This document shows positions 1-8,748 of a DNA stretch of 64,000 nt, one piece after another. The position numbers were made by a program, and so were the translations under genes. The DNA is from Flavobacteriales bacterium UBA7690. Lineage in GTDB: Bacteria; Bacteroidota; Bacteroidia; Flavobacteriales_F; PHOS-HE28. Position 1 is the first letter of the stretch. Each line of letters starts with the position of its first letter. The notes under the pieces are model-generated. The model made no database searches. It had not been told where the DNA came from and saw nothing but the letters and a program-made list of their open reading frames with translations. The stretch covers positions 41,990-105,989 of the forward strand of contig DLGQ01000092.1 of the NCBI GenBank assembly GCA_002482775.1, read 5' to 3'.

Positions 1-101
1 GTGAAGAGCGTGGTAGTGGGGGTTGCGGACATGGCGCGAAATTACGGCCCGTGTGCGGTGTCGGACTTCCTGAAAATTATCGACTATGAGGAGGCGAATT
101 C

Positions 102-197
102 GTCCACGGATATCACAGATGTGCTCGCTACCGCTGCGCCAATGCGCCTACTAGTTCATGACTGCCGGTAGGCAGTCCATCTGTGACATCCGTGGAC
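102..197. repeat. Nested inverted repeat (REP/MITE-like)
   Basis: A 20-base arm at 102-121 is repeated inverted at 178-197 with one mismatch. Just inside the right arm is a perfect 7-bp hairpin with a GGTA loop (160-177). The structure lies beyond the stop of the minus-strand C45-family gene, so it could also end that transcript, but there is no T-tract. A plus-strand frame is open from base 1 to a TAG at 169-171 (56 codons). I cannot tell whether it is the end of a gene or chance. Confidence 0.5.
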
Positions 198-221
198 AAA
201 GACCGAAGCGAGTCGATCCAA

Positions 222-1214
222 CTACTTGGCCAAGTACCTTCCCACCGGCTTCAACAGCACCACCTGCACTTCCTGCTCCTCGAAACGCTTGAAGCTCGCC
301 TCCACCTGTTTTTCCGGCCAAATGATCTGTACACGACCTTTCGCGACATCATAAGCCGCCGTGTAGAGCGTACCGAAGCCGCGCAGGTATTGCTGGCTGT
401 AAAGCGGTGGGCGCATGAACTGCTTGATCATGTTCGCACGGGTCTGCTTGGGCTCGGCGATGCTTTGCTCCAGGAAGTGTTTGCGCTCGATGGTGTGCGT
501 GAAGGCCGCGTACTCATCCCACTCCACTTGGTGCTGGTGGTTGCAGGCAACGGCTTGGTACACCACCTGCGCTGGACGATCCGGGTTCATGTACACCGTG
601 GCGAACTTTCCGGTCTTGTCCACGAGCGTGACGTTGTAACCCATATGGACCGGAATGCGCGTGAGCGCGGTGCAGGCTTCTTCAACGTTGCTGCACGTTT
701 CCAGCACGTAGCGGATCACTAGCGGTATGCCGAAGCCCACACCGGTCACCTTTCTTCCGCCGAAAGCCAACGCAACGGCAAGTCCATCCGCGTTCATGCC
801 GTCCAACAAACCCCAGCCGCTGTCCTGGATGCCGATCACGGGTTTCACATACTCCGTGTAACGCATGCGCCCATCGAAGAAACGCGGGTCGAAGTCGTAG
901 TTGCGGATCAGCGTGGGAGAACCTTTCGTCCACGCCACTTGTGAGCAACCCGCCATGTACGGCGGTGGGCACCACATGCTGAGGAACCGCGAAGCCATGT
1001 CGTCGTTGTTCGATAGGCGGCACAAGGTGTTGTAGACCGGGATCAACTCCGGCATGTGCAGTTCCAACAAACTGCGACAAGTCACGATATCAGGGCGCTT
1101 CTCCAGCCCCTCACTCTCGTACCAGATCTTGAAAAGCGGCCAAGCGCGATCAAAGAAAGTTTGCCAGCGGTCGCTGGGCCAGGGTTCTTTGACAAGTTTC
1201 AGGTGTACGTACAT
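222..1214 (-). CDS. C45-family (acyl-CoA:6-APA acyltransferase-like) Ntn hydrolase
   Basis: This 330-residue protein resembles the C45 / carcinine hydrolase / isopenicillin-N acyltransferase family, enzymes that make or break amide bonds using an N-terminal nucleophile Cys. The likely nucleophile is Cys90 in the motif AGCSQ, followed about 15 residues later by the RNYDF signature (104-108). The start at 1214 (MYVHLK) was chosen because the longer frame runs back into an intergenic palindrome. I see no signal peptide, so it is probably cytoplasmic. It lies downstream of, and in the same direction as, an ATP-grasp gene and a PLP decarboxylase-like gene, so a shared pathway is plausible. The substrate cannot be inferred. 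Family assignment is fairly firm, function is not. Confidence 0.75.
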   Translation of the reverse strand: MYVHLKLVKEPWPSDRWQTFFDRAWPLFKIWYESEGLEKRPDIVTCRSLLELHMPELIPVYNTLCRLSNNDDMASRFLSMWCPPPYMAGCSQVAWTKGSPTLIRNYDFDPRFFDGRMRYTEYVKPVIGIQDSGWGLLDGMNADGLAVALAFGGRKVTGVGFGIPLVIRYVLETCSNVEEACTALTRIPVHMGYNVTLVDKTGKFATVYMNPDRPAQVVYQAVACNHQHQVEWDEYAAFTHTIERKHFLEQSIAEPKQTRANMIKQFMRPPLYSQQYLRGFGTLYTAAYDVAKGRVQIIWPEKQVEASFKRFEEQEVQVVLLKPVGRYLAK

Positions 1215-1244
1215 CGCTCTCTTCGTTCGCGGTACTGAAGTACT

Positions 1245-1313
1245 GGGTATAGGGTATTGGGTACAGGGTAGCACAGCTCGGAGCTGCTACCGTGTACCCA
1301 ATACCCTGTACCC
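1245..1313. repeat. Long intergenic inverted repeat
   Basis: The arm at 1245-1273 is built from GGGTA-type units. Its reverse complement recurs at 1285-1313 with 27 of 29 positions matching, leaving an 11-base loop. The palindrome lies between the ATP-grasp gene and the C45 gene. In RNA it would form a very stable hairpin that could terminate, or protect the end of, the upstream transcript. It looks like a dispersed intergenic palindrome and not a coding segment, although it opens spurious frames on both strands. Confidence 0.7.
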
Positions 1314-1330
1314 GATACCCGCATTCATTT

Positions 1331-3112
1331 TCACATCATCTTGAACCCCCCGATCTCCAGCATGTGCTCGTGCCCGTTGCTGCCATGCGCGCCCGGGGCC
1401 ACGCTCTTGAACTGCGTGCGGATCGCCGCCAGCCACTTCTTCGCGCGTTCGGTCAACAGGAAATCGTCGTTCATCATGCGGCCGCGCATCACCAGGATGC
1501 CCATGTCGGCGCCTTCGTAGAACCAATCGCCGGGGCGTGTGATGCGCAGGAAGAAGGCTTCGTTGTCCTTCTCCACGTAACGGCGGTGCGTGTCCATGCG
1601 CCAGAAATAGATGCTGCCATCCTCGCGCATGCGCCAGATGCCGCTGCGGGGTGCTTCGGTCACGCGCTGGACATCGTCGGTTGTGTACTTGATCACCATC
1701 TGGCCCCAGGAGTCGATGTTCTCATCTTTTGCCCAGCGGCGGTTCAACGCATTCACGTTCAACTCGTACGGTTCGTTCATCCATTCCAGCGTGTGGAACA
1801 GGTGTAGCGGCGCATCGCTCAGCGCGAACACGGCGTGGTTGGTGATGGAACTCGCACCCGTTACGCGTGGGTTCAACTCACCGAGATAGATCTCACCGTT
1901 GTCCTTGTCGATCAGGTAGTCCAGCTCGAAGTAGCCTTTGTAGCCTTCCTTCAGCAATTGGTCACCGAACTTCTTCGCGTAGCGGCGTGCCTTAGCGCGG
2001 ATCGCCGGGGTGAAGGTGTCGGCGAAGATCTCGTTGCCGCACCAGCCGCCTTTGTAAGGCGTGAGTTCCTTGAATCCCACGAGCTCCGTCATCAACGGCG
2101 CCACGATTGTGCCATGCCGCGTCACACACGCTTCCATGGCCGCACCGCGACAGTTGATACGCTTCATGATCTTGCACTCCTTCTCGGCCTCGATCTCTTT
2201 CGCGTACTTGGCGTACTCGTCCTTCGTCTTGATGAAGAACGTGGTGTGGCCGCTATCGCCGTACGGCGTTTGCACCACCAGATCGTTGCCGAGTTTGCCT
2301 TTCGCTGCCACTTGCATGAGGTGGTCGAAGTTCTTCACCGGGTGAAGCACGTACGGCACGCAGGGCACACCGGCTTTCTCGGCGACACGGTTGGTGTTCA
2401 CCTTGTTGTCCAACCAGCTACGCAGTTTCGCGGGCGGGAATACCACCTCCAGTCCGGCTTTTTTCGCCAACGCTTCGGTCTTCTCATCGAACATCAAGAA
2501 CAGTGCTTTGCCTGCGGACTTGCTGCTCATGCGCCGGCTCTCGATGAAGTCGCGCACCTCGCTGTGGGTGAGCAGGTAGTTGTTGATGTCCTCGATGCTC
2601 TGGAACTCCTCGTGCGGCTCCTCGGTCTTGGGGCTCATCAGGTTCGGATGCAGCCCATCGAAGCAATCGATGTAGGTGATGAACTTGAAGCCCTTGATCC
2701 ACTCATCGGCCCCCAGCAGGTTGAAGTTGGTGGCGCTGATGAAGTAGAGCGGCACTTCGTTGCGGTGGAAGTACCGGCGTATGTCGCTGATGCCTTTGAG
2801 GGTGTTCACCGCGCGAACAGTTGGTTTACGCTTCGCCGCTGTCTTCAAGCCGGTGCGGGATGTTGATGGCTTCGTAGCGACCTTCCTGCTAGAGCGGGAA
2901 GAAGAACCCTTCTTTGCGATAGGCGTTGCCACTTTCGTTGCTGCTTTCTTCTTGGTGGCGCCCTTCTTCGCTGCACTGCGCGTGGTGGCGCTTTTTGCAG
3001 CTGGCTTCTTTGCGGCGACGGTCGCTTTCTTGCGCGATGAGGACGTCTTGGTCGCCTTCTTGCGGGCGGCGGGCTTCCCGCTCTTGCGGGTTCGTGAAGT
3101 CTTCTTGGCCAT
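1331..3112 (-). CDS. ATP-grasp enzyme with a histone-H1-like N-terminal tail
   Basis: The protein has 593 residues. Residues 1-100 are a low-complexity basic tail rich in Lys, Ala, Ser, Thr and Arg, like eukaryotic H1 or bacterial AlgP tails. Residues from about 110 form an ATP-grasp protein of carboxylase/carboxylate-amine ligase type. A glycine loop (PYGDSGHTTFFI) should grip ATP phosphates, and the GELNPR motif near residue 412 supplies the Mg-binding Glu and Asn. Such enzymes activate a carboxylate as an acyl phosphate and usually join it to an amine. The start at 3112 (MAKK) is the ATG; a TTG four codons upstream is less likely. It follows the PLP enzyme gene by 48 bases and is probably co-transcribed with it. 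Substrates are unknown. Confidence 0.75.
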   Translation of the reverse strand: MAKKTSRTRKSGKPAARKKATKTSSSRKKATVAAKKPAAKSATTRSAAKKGATKKKAATKVATPIAKKGSSSRSSRKVATKPSTSRTGLKTAAKRKPTVRAVNTLKGISDIRRYFHRNEVPLYFISATNFNLLGADEWIKGFKFITYIDCFDGLHPNLMSPKTEEPHEEFQSIEDINNYLLTHSEVRDFIESRRMSSKSAGKALFLMFDEKTEALAKKAGLEVVFPPAKLRSWLDNKVNTNRVAEKAGVPCVPYVLHPVKNFDHLMQVAAKGKLGNDLVVQTPYGDSGHTTFFIKTKDEYAKYAKEIEAEKECKIMKRINCRGAAMEACVTRHGTIVAPLMTELVGFKELTPYKGGWCGNEIFADTFTPAIRAKARRYAKKFGDQLLKEGYKGYFELDYLIDKDNGEIYLGELNPRVTGASSITNHAVFALSDAPLHLFHTLEWMNEPYELNVNALNRRWAKDENIDSWGQMVIKYTTDDVQRVTEAPRSGIWRMREDGSIYFWRMDTHRRYVEKDNEAFFLRITRPGDWFYEGADMGILVMRGRMMNDDFLLTERAKKWLAAIRTQFKSVAPGAHGSNGHEHMLEIGGFKMM

Positions 3113-3160
3113 GGGTGCGGGCAAGGTAAGTTGTTGATGCGTCGGTACGAACGTGATCGG

Positions 3161-5947
3161 TCAGCGGCGCTTCGGCTTGCTGGAGGTCTTGGTGGTCGAT
3201 GCCTTCTTTTTCACTGCGGTCTTTGGCGCGGCTGGTGCTGAGGGAATGGCCGGACGCATACCACCCATGGCGGTCACAGTGCGCTGCCGTCCCAATGCCG
3301 CATCAGTGAAGACGCGCAAGCCAAGCTCCGGTCGGTAGCCGTGGATCTCTTTCACATCGATGGCGATGAGGAAGTCGATGATCTGGTGGTTGATCACCTG
3401 CCCCGGGACCAGCACCGGGAAGCCCGGCGGATACGGGATCACGAAACTCGCCGACACCAGTTCTTGCCCGGCCGCCATCTCGCGCAAGGCGACATCCAAC
3501 GGCACGTTGCGGCAGCGACGTTCATCGTACGCCAGGAAGTAGGCGGTGCGTAGATCACCGCCAGGCACTCCTGGTTGGCCTTGGAAACTGCGATGGAAGC
3601 TGGTGAAATCCGGCAGTGGCGTTTCCTCACCGCGTAGTTCGCGCAGCAACCCGAGGTGCGCTTGTTTGTCCACCATTTCGAAACCGGCGTTGCGCTGTTC
3701 CAGCTCGTCTGCGATGTTCAGCAAGACTTTGGTGAGGTAGGCCAGCGATCCGCGCGTGGTGCCGATGTTGGTCATGAAAAGCACCGAGTTCCGCGAGGTC
3801 TTGTTCACTTGGATCTGGTGCTTGTCCATCAAGAATTTGTTCTTGAAGGTGTCGCCGTCGATCCCCGTTTTCCCGGTGAACAGGTTGATCTTCGTGGGGT
3901 CCACCGCGAACTCGTCTTCCGCCCAGGCCTTCTCGATCGCGTTCCACCCGTGATCGCGCCGGTAGTAGGTGTCCAATCCGCTCTGGCGGTGTTCGCGCGG
4001 CACCAGATCGTTGATGGTGATGATGTCGAACCACTTCTGCAAACGCGGGTTCTCGCGGATCGTGCGCCGCAAGAGCAGCCCGAGCTCGATCGCTTTTTCC
4101 ACCAGCTCGTAGCCTTCGAACTCCACCTGCCGACGACCCACATCCATGCTCGCCAGGATCTGGTAGTTGGCGCTGGTGCTGGTGTGCGTCATGTATGCTT
4201 CGTGGAAGCTCGCCTCGGACTTGCGCTCGAAATCCTCGTCCCAGATGTGGATCATGCTGCCCTGCCGGAAGGAGGTCAGCGTTTTGTGCGTGCTCTGTGT
4301 CGCATACACACGGATGCGGACTTTCTCGGGATCGGGCAGGCGTGGCACTTCGCCGGTCTTCAAGCTCTTGATGTGCGCCGCGTACTCCGCGCGATAGGCG
4401 GGTGTGCGGTACTTGCGTGCGAGCTTCTGAGCGACGTGCATCGCGGTGCGTTGGCGAAGTACGTAGCTGAAGCGCCCGAATGCCCACCATGCTTCATCCC
4501 ACAGGAACACGATGTCAGGCTTGATCGCCAACACCTCTTCCATCACGCGCTCCACGTTGTACACCACACCGTCGAAGGTGCAGTTGGTGAGCAAGAGCAT
4601 CTTCACCTTTTCCAGTCTGCCGCCGCGTTTCAACAAGTGCAGCTGTTCCTTGATGTGGCTCAGCGGAACCGCGCCGTACATGCTGTATTTCGGCAGGGGA
4701 TAGCTATGCAGATACACCGGGTATGCACCGCTCAGCACCATGCCGTAGTGGTGGCTCTTGTGGCAATCGCGATCGATGAGCACGATGTCGCCGGGCTCCA
4801 CCAAGGCCTGCACCACGATCTTGTTGGTGGTGCTGGTGCCGTTGGTGGCGAAGAAGGTGTGCTTGCTGCCGAACGCACGTGAAGCCAGTTGTTGTGCGGT
4901 CTTCAGCGGACCGGTCGGTTGTAGCAACGAGTCCAGACCACCAGTCGTTGCACTGGTTTCCGCGAGGAAGAGGTTGCGGCCGTAGAACTCACCGAAGTCC
5001 GGGATCCAGCGGCTCTTGAATACGCTGTTGCCACGGCTGATCGGCATGGCATGGAATACGCCCATGGGCCGCTTGCTGTATTCCTTCAGCGCGGTGAAGA
5101 ACGGTGTCTGGTACTTGTCCTGGATGCCACGCAGGATGGTGAGGTGCAGTTCCGCCAGGTCTTCCGTGCGGTAGAAAATGCGACGGAACGTGGCGAGCGT
5201 CACTTCATCCAACTGGTCCACCGGCGTGTCCGTAGCGAAGTAGCGGTCCACCTCCGGACGGAACCACTTGCACATGCGCCCAAGGAAGGTGCCCATGTTC
5301 GCGCGCCCAGTGGAATCGGGCTTCAAGGCGTCGATGGCCCGGGTGAATTCCTTGAGCACGCCCTTGTGGTTGCTGCTGGCATAAGCCACCCCGAAACGCA
5401 CGACCACCGCTTGGATGTTGTGGTTGAAGAGCAACGCGATCAACGCATCCTGTACGGTGCGCACCACCACCGTGTCGTAGATGAAGGGATCGCTCTTGTC
5501 GCGGCACTTCTGCAGTTTGCGTTTCAGCGCAGCTTCTTCGGCATCGTCCAGGTCGTCCACGAAGAGCACCTCGAAGTAGTTGGCGTGCGGCTTGTCTTCA
5601 TCGGCCTCCAGCAGTTCATTGCGGCCTGCGAGCGGATCGGCCAACACGGCGGGGTCGCTTCGGAAGGCGCCACTGCTGAGCGTGCGCACCACGTGGTTCA
5701 CCGCCAGCACCAAGCCGTGATGCTCTTTGCTGCGCAGCATGTCCTGCAAGCGCCGCACCGTCTCGCGCCCGGGGAACGCCCAATAGAGTTCGATGCTCAG
5801 GAGGTCCTTCAACAGTGCGGCCACCTCTTGCGGCTCGGCGCGCCCTTCGTCGAGGTCCATCGTGGCCAGCTTCAACTGGTCCCACGTGTGGGAACGCAGG
5901 CGCGCGGCGTTGTAATGCTTGCGGAGGGCGGTGCTGGTATCAGGCAT
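3161..5947 (-). CDS. Orn/Lys/Arg decarboxylase-like PLP enzyme
   Basis: The 928-residue protein has the fold-type I layout of large inducible amino-acid decarboxylases. An N-terminal domain of about 300 residues comes first. The PLP domain carries NGTSTTNK (around 360), the DEAWW pocket motif and STHKT, with Lys555 as the expected Schiff-base residue. A C-terminal decarboxylase domain follows. About 25 basic residues rich in Lys, Ser and Thr form an H1-like end. Family members decarboxylate ornithine, lysine or arginine to diamines, but the substrate here is unproven. The start at 5947 (MPDTST) was preferred over 6193 because the extra residues look non-coding. A possible -7 box (TATCTTTC) lies about 25 bases upstream. 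It is the first gene of the ATP-grasp/C45 cluster. Confidence 0.75.
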   Translation of the reverse strand: MPDTSTALRKHYNAARLRSHTWDQLKLATMDLDEGRAEPQEVAALLKDLLSIELYWAFPGRETVRRLQDMLRSKEHHGLVLAVNHVVRTLSSGAFRSDPAVLADPLAGRNELLEADEDKPHANYFEVLFVDDLDDAEEAALKRKLQKCRDKSDPFIYDTVVVRTVQDALIALLFNHNIQAVVVRFGVAYASSNHKGVLKEFTRAIDALKPDSTGRANMGTFLGRMCKWFRPEVDRYFATDTPVDQLDEVTLATFRRIFYRTEDLAELHLTILRGIQDKYQTPFFTALKEYSKRPMGVFHAMPISRGNSVFKSRWIPDFGEFYGRNLFLAETSATTGGLDSLLQPTGPLKTAQQLASRAFGSKHTFFATNGTSTTNKIVVQALVEPGDIVLIDRDCHKSHHYGMVLSGAYPVYLHSYPLPKYSMYGAVPLSHIKEQLHLLKRGGRLEKVKMLLLTNCTFDGVVYNVERVMEEVLAIKPDIVFLWDEAWWAFGRFSYVLRQRTAMHVAQKLARKYRTPAYRAEYAAHIKSLKTGEVPRLPDPEKVRIRVYATQSTHKTLTSFRQGSMIHIWDEDFERKSEASFHEAYMTHTSTSANYQILASMDVGRRQVEFEGYELVEKAIELGLLLRRTIRENPRLQKWFDIITINDLVPREHRQSGLDTYYRRDHGWNAIEKAWAEDEFAVDPTKINLFTGKTGIDGDTFKNKFLMDKHQIQVNKTSRNSVLFMTNIGTTRGSLAYLTKVLLNIADELEQRNAGFEMVDKQAHLGLLRELRGEETPLPDFTSFHRSFQGQPGVPGGDLRTAYFLAYDERRCRNVPLDVALREMAAGQELVSASFVIPYPPGFPVLVPGQVINHQIIDFLIAIDVKEIHGYRPELGLRVFTDAALGRQRTVTAMGGMRPAIPSAPAAPKTAVKKKASTTKTSSKPKRR

Positions 5948-6307
5948 GCAAAGGGGGTAAGCCGAAGGGAAAGATAGGGGGCCGTTCGCATGTGCTGTGG
6001 ATGTACTCTCCAGGAGGAGAGTGGCGCGGTACTTCCACGATGCTGATAGCGACTTCGGTCCATTTGCGGGGTCGGCACCTGGATACGGCTGTTCCGCCCT
6101 AGGCCGCGCGCGTCCCGGATGGCGGCCGACCATGCGACGAATTCTGTACTCTGGAAGGGCGAGAATGATGCAACAGGCCAAGTAAATGACCATCCGGACT
6201 GTTCATTCGCCGATCCGGAAGGAACGAAGAGGGGCATTCGCCAAAGGTTCCGGCTGGACGACCGGGATGGCTGAAGAGGTGCGACCGCGGGATCCGGCCG
6301 AACGCAT
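5948..6307. other. Intergenic region, no gene seen
   Basis: About 360 bases separate the decarboxylase-like gene start from the next hairpin. A short palindrome (CTCTCCAGGAGGAGAG-like, near 6006-6022) and the possible decarboxylase promoter next to 5970 are all I can see. Short frames here show no recognisable protein. Confidence 0.4.
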
Positions 6308-6348
6308 GAACGCCACCGTATGATGACCAACATCACACGGTGGCGTTC
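6308..6348 (-). terminator. Strong hairpin after the zinc-ribbon gene
   Basis: An 18-base arm (6308-6325) pairs with 6331-6348 with two mismatches around a short loop, directly past the stop of the minus-strand zinc-ribbon gene at 6364. No T-run follows, so it may be an RNA-stabilising or terminator-like structure and not a canonical intrinsic terminator. Confidence 0.5.
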
Positions 6349-6363
6349 GTATCGGAGTAGAGC

Positions 6364-8109
6364 CTATGCGCGGCGGCCCAGAACGAATGCCGCGATCGTG
6401 GCAAGTAGCGAAATGTAGAATCCCCAACCCACGGAGATCATGTCTTGTGCCATGCGGGCAGCTTTCGACATGGAATCTCCGAACATGCCCATGCCGCCGG
6501 TGTCCGGTATTGAGGGATGCGAGATCTGGTAGAGGCCTATCCCCGCGTACACGACGAGCGCTAAGGACGCGATCATGAACTGCTTCTTGTACTTGGCGAT
6601 GGCCGGAACATGATCCGCGGCCAAGAAGCCGATGAGCGCGATGGGAAAGATCAACAGCAGGCCCGATACCAAGATGGTCCCGCCGCCGCTTCCCATGAGC
6701 GTCATCATGGAAGATATGTTGTCCGATCCGGCGGCGAGGGTGAACATGTTGGCGCTCTGGCCCATCCCCATCATGTCCACCTTGAGCCAAGGAAGCAGGC
6801 AACCCAACAGCGCAACGGCGGCCGCTATGTTCGCTTTGTTCCCCGTGAATTTTGACGCGTCGAACTTGGGGAGTGAACCGGTGTCGATGGAAAGGCCCTT
6901 GTTCGCCAAGGCAACCCCGCACTTGGTACACATGACCTGGTTCTCCACCGTGGCGTTGCCGCACGAAGGACAGAAGTTCTTCGCCTTCCGCGGATCCATA
7001 CCGCATTTCGGACAGCCGATGGCCTTTTCATTCACTTCGTTAGAACAGTTCCTGCAGTACATGGTGTTGCGTTTTGGTTGGTTCTGAAGAGGGCGTGGAA
7101 GAGGTTCGGCTGAAGGGCGCTCAACGGGCGATGTGTTCGCTGTCGGTGCTGGCGTGGGCGTGATGGTCTGCGGCGCGGACACTAGGGGGGCAGGAGCCAC
7201 AGGTGCGGCTACGTGCTGGTGGGGCTCTGGATCTTGAGCAGCAAGTACAGGTGCGTTCAGTACGGGACCGCTGGGTGGAGCAGCTGGTATCGGAGTGGTG
7301 GGTGCGATCGGCTCTACCGTGCTTGTGATCGCAGGTGGGCCGGTGCGCTCTTCTGCAGCGGGTACACGGTGTTCTTCCGGAAGAGACTCCCGTTGAGGTG
7401 ATACCGGTATTCGCGGTTCCGCTGCAAGAACAGCCTGCGGACGGCTCATGTTGGCTGAGGGCGCGGGTCGCACGTGCTCTTCCGGTAGCGCAGATGCGGA
7501 CTTGCCGAAGGGCGCTCTCCCATCAGGGAGCGAGGCTGTTCGTGGACCCGTTCCCGCGCGAATGCCAACGACGCGAACCACTGTCGTTACCAGCGCAATT
7601 CCGAAAGCGATGAGCGACCCCCACGCCCCGATACCGATCGCAACCACTGGGGCGGTAGCCTTCAACAAGACAAGTAGTGCTACAATACCGCATGCTGCCG
7701 GTATGACTAAAAGGATCGTTCGTGCGGCTGGGATAAGGAGGAATGCGACGATCCCGACCACACCGCATATCAATGCCGCCAGTGCCCAAGGGTCGAAGCC
7801 ACTGCGCTTTTGTTCTTGGATAGGCGGGGTGGTGGTTGCCTGTTGTTTCTGCTGCGCGATCATTTGACGTGCTTGTGCAGCGATATCGCCGGACGTTACC
7901 AGTGCTTCGGGTTCTTTGACCGTGTTCGGCGCCACTTCCGTTGCATGCGCCTTGGACGCAGTGCTGTTCGTGTTGCCCAACACCAGGTCGAAGCCGGTCA
8001 CAGCCTCCCCCTGCGGTTGGTCTATACGGAGTTCGAAGAAGGGAAGTAGGAAACAGATGACCGCGGCAACGAATGCGATCGGGATGGAAACGCGAGCGAT
8101 ACCGTTCAT
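6364..8109 (-). CDS. Zinc-ribbon multi-spanning membrane protein, apparent two-module fusion
   Basis: This 581-residue protein shows two similar modules. Residues 1-130 contain one membrane segment followed by a short loop and three more segments. A linker of about 200 residues rich in Pro, Ala and Glu follows. At about 350 a second module begins as free zinc-ribbon proteins do (MYCRNC), with four CxxC pairs expected to bind two zinc ions, then four membrane helices. Both modules start their first helix with a related LLPW/LLPF-plus-charged pattern. Start 8109 was chosen because the preceding 126 residues of the open frame are Arg-rich and look untranslated. The internal ATG at 7062 has an A-rich upstream stretch typical of Bacteroidota starts, so two genes fused in frame, or an internal start, is possible. 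Function unknown. Confidence 0.6.
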   Translation of the reverse strand: MNGIARVSIPIAFVAAVICFLLPFFELRIDQPQGEAVTGFDLVLGNTNSTASKAHATEVAPNTVKEPEALVTSGDIAAQARQMIAQQKQQATTTPPIQEQKRSGFDPWALAALICGVVGIVAFLLIPAARTILLVIPAACGIVALLVLLKATAPVVAIGIGAWGSLIAFGIALVTTVVRVVGIRAGTGPRTASLPDGRAPFGKSASALPEEHVRPAPSANMSRPQAVLAAEPRIPVSPQRESLPEEHRVPAAEERTGPPAITSTVEPIAPTTPIPAAPPSGPVLNAPVLAAQDPEPHQHVAAPVAPAPLVSAPQTITPTPAPTANTSPVERPSAEPLPRPLQNQPKRNTMYCRNCSNEVNEKAIGCPKCGMDPRKAKNFCPSCGNATVENQVMCTKCGVALANKGLSIDTGSLPKFDASKFTGNKANIAAAVALLGCLLPWLKVDMMGMGQSANMFTLAAGSDNISSMMTLMGSGGGTILVSGLLLIFPIALIGFLAADHVPAIAKYKKQFMIASLALVVYAGIGLYQISHPSIPDTGGMGMFGDSMSKAARMAQDMISVGWGFYISLLATIAAFVLGRRA

Positions 8110-8748
8110 GGGAGAGTTCGAAATTGACCGACGGAATACTAAAGATGGAAATAGTTCTTGGAAATGCAATATTTCAGATCCGATCGCAACTCGATCCCTG
8201 TGCCATCGATCGCGTTCGATCACGCGATCGCCACACGGAATGGCCCCAGCCCTCAAGTCGTGCATATGGCCGCTCCGGACGGCGCGGACCCGTGTTGATG
8301 TTAGCGCGCAAGGGTGACGCGGCTGCGTTCGTACTCCTGAGGATCCGGTTATTGGCCGCTGAAGGAAGGCGCTGCAGCGTAGGGTCAAGGAACGCCGCAA
8401 TGCCGCTCGGAGGCACGTAGTGGACCGCTTCGTTCCACACGATGGCACACCTGTTGGAATGATGACTTTCCGAGCGGATCGATCCAAAGCCTTATCCGAT
8501 CGAGAACGTGCGCGTAAAGGTCAGGCTCTCGAATTCCCACTGAACAGGAGGCCGACGGTCGAGGTGATCACCGACTCTGCCTTTCAACCAAGTATTGATC
8601 AATGAACAGGACGTACGACATCCTACTTCATTCGTGCTGGGCACTCCTATGTATGGAGTGCTCGTCCACGGGATGAGAAGGACCGATCGAACACCTTAAC
8701 CGTAGCCGGTATCCTGTTTCAGAGATGGCAGGCTAAAGAGCTGAACGA
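8110..8748. other. Intergenic region, no gene seen
   Basis: About 640 bases without a convincing coding frame lie between two minus-strand genes. The 8160-8240 part is rich in CGATCG-like words that can pair with one another. The available frames are Arg-rich and have no recognisable homology. The promoter of the zinc-ribbon gene must lie near 8110-8180, but I could not identify a good -7 box. Confidence 0.4.

Noticed and set aside
1835..2866. 343-codon plus-strand frame opposite the ATP-grasp gene
   Set aside because: Shadow frame without a recognisable domain; the minus strand carries the GELNPR motif here.
3656..4882. 408-codon plus-strand frame opposite the PLP enzyme
   Set aside because: Shadow of the decarboxylase-like gene, whose STHKT and NGTST motifs lie in the same interval.
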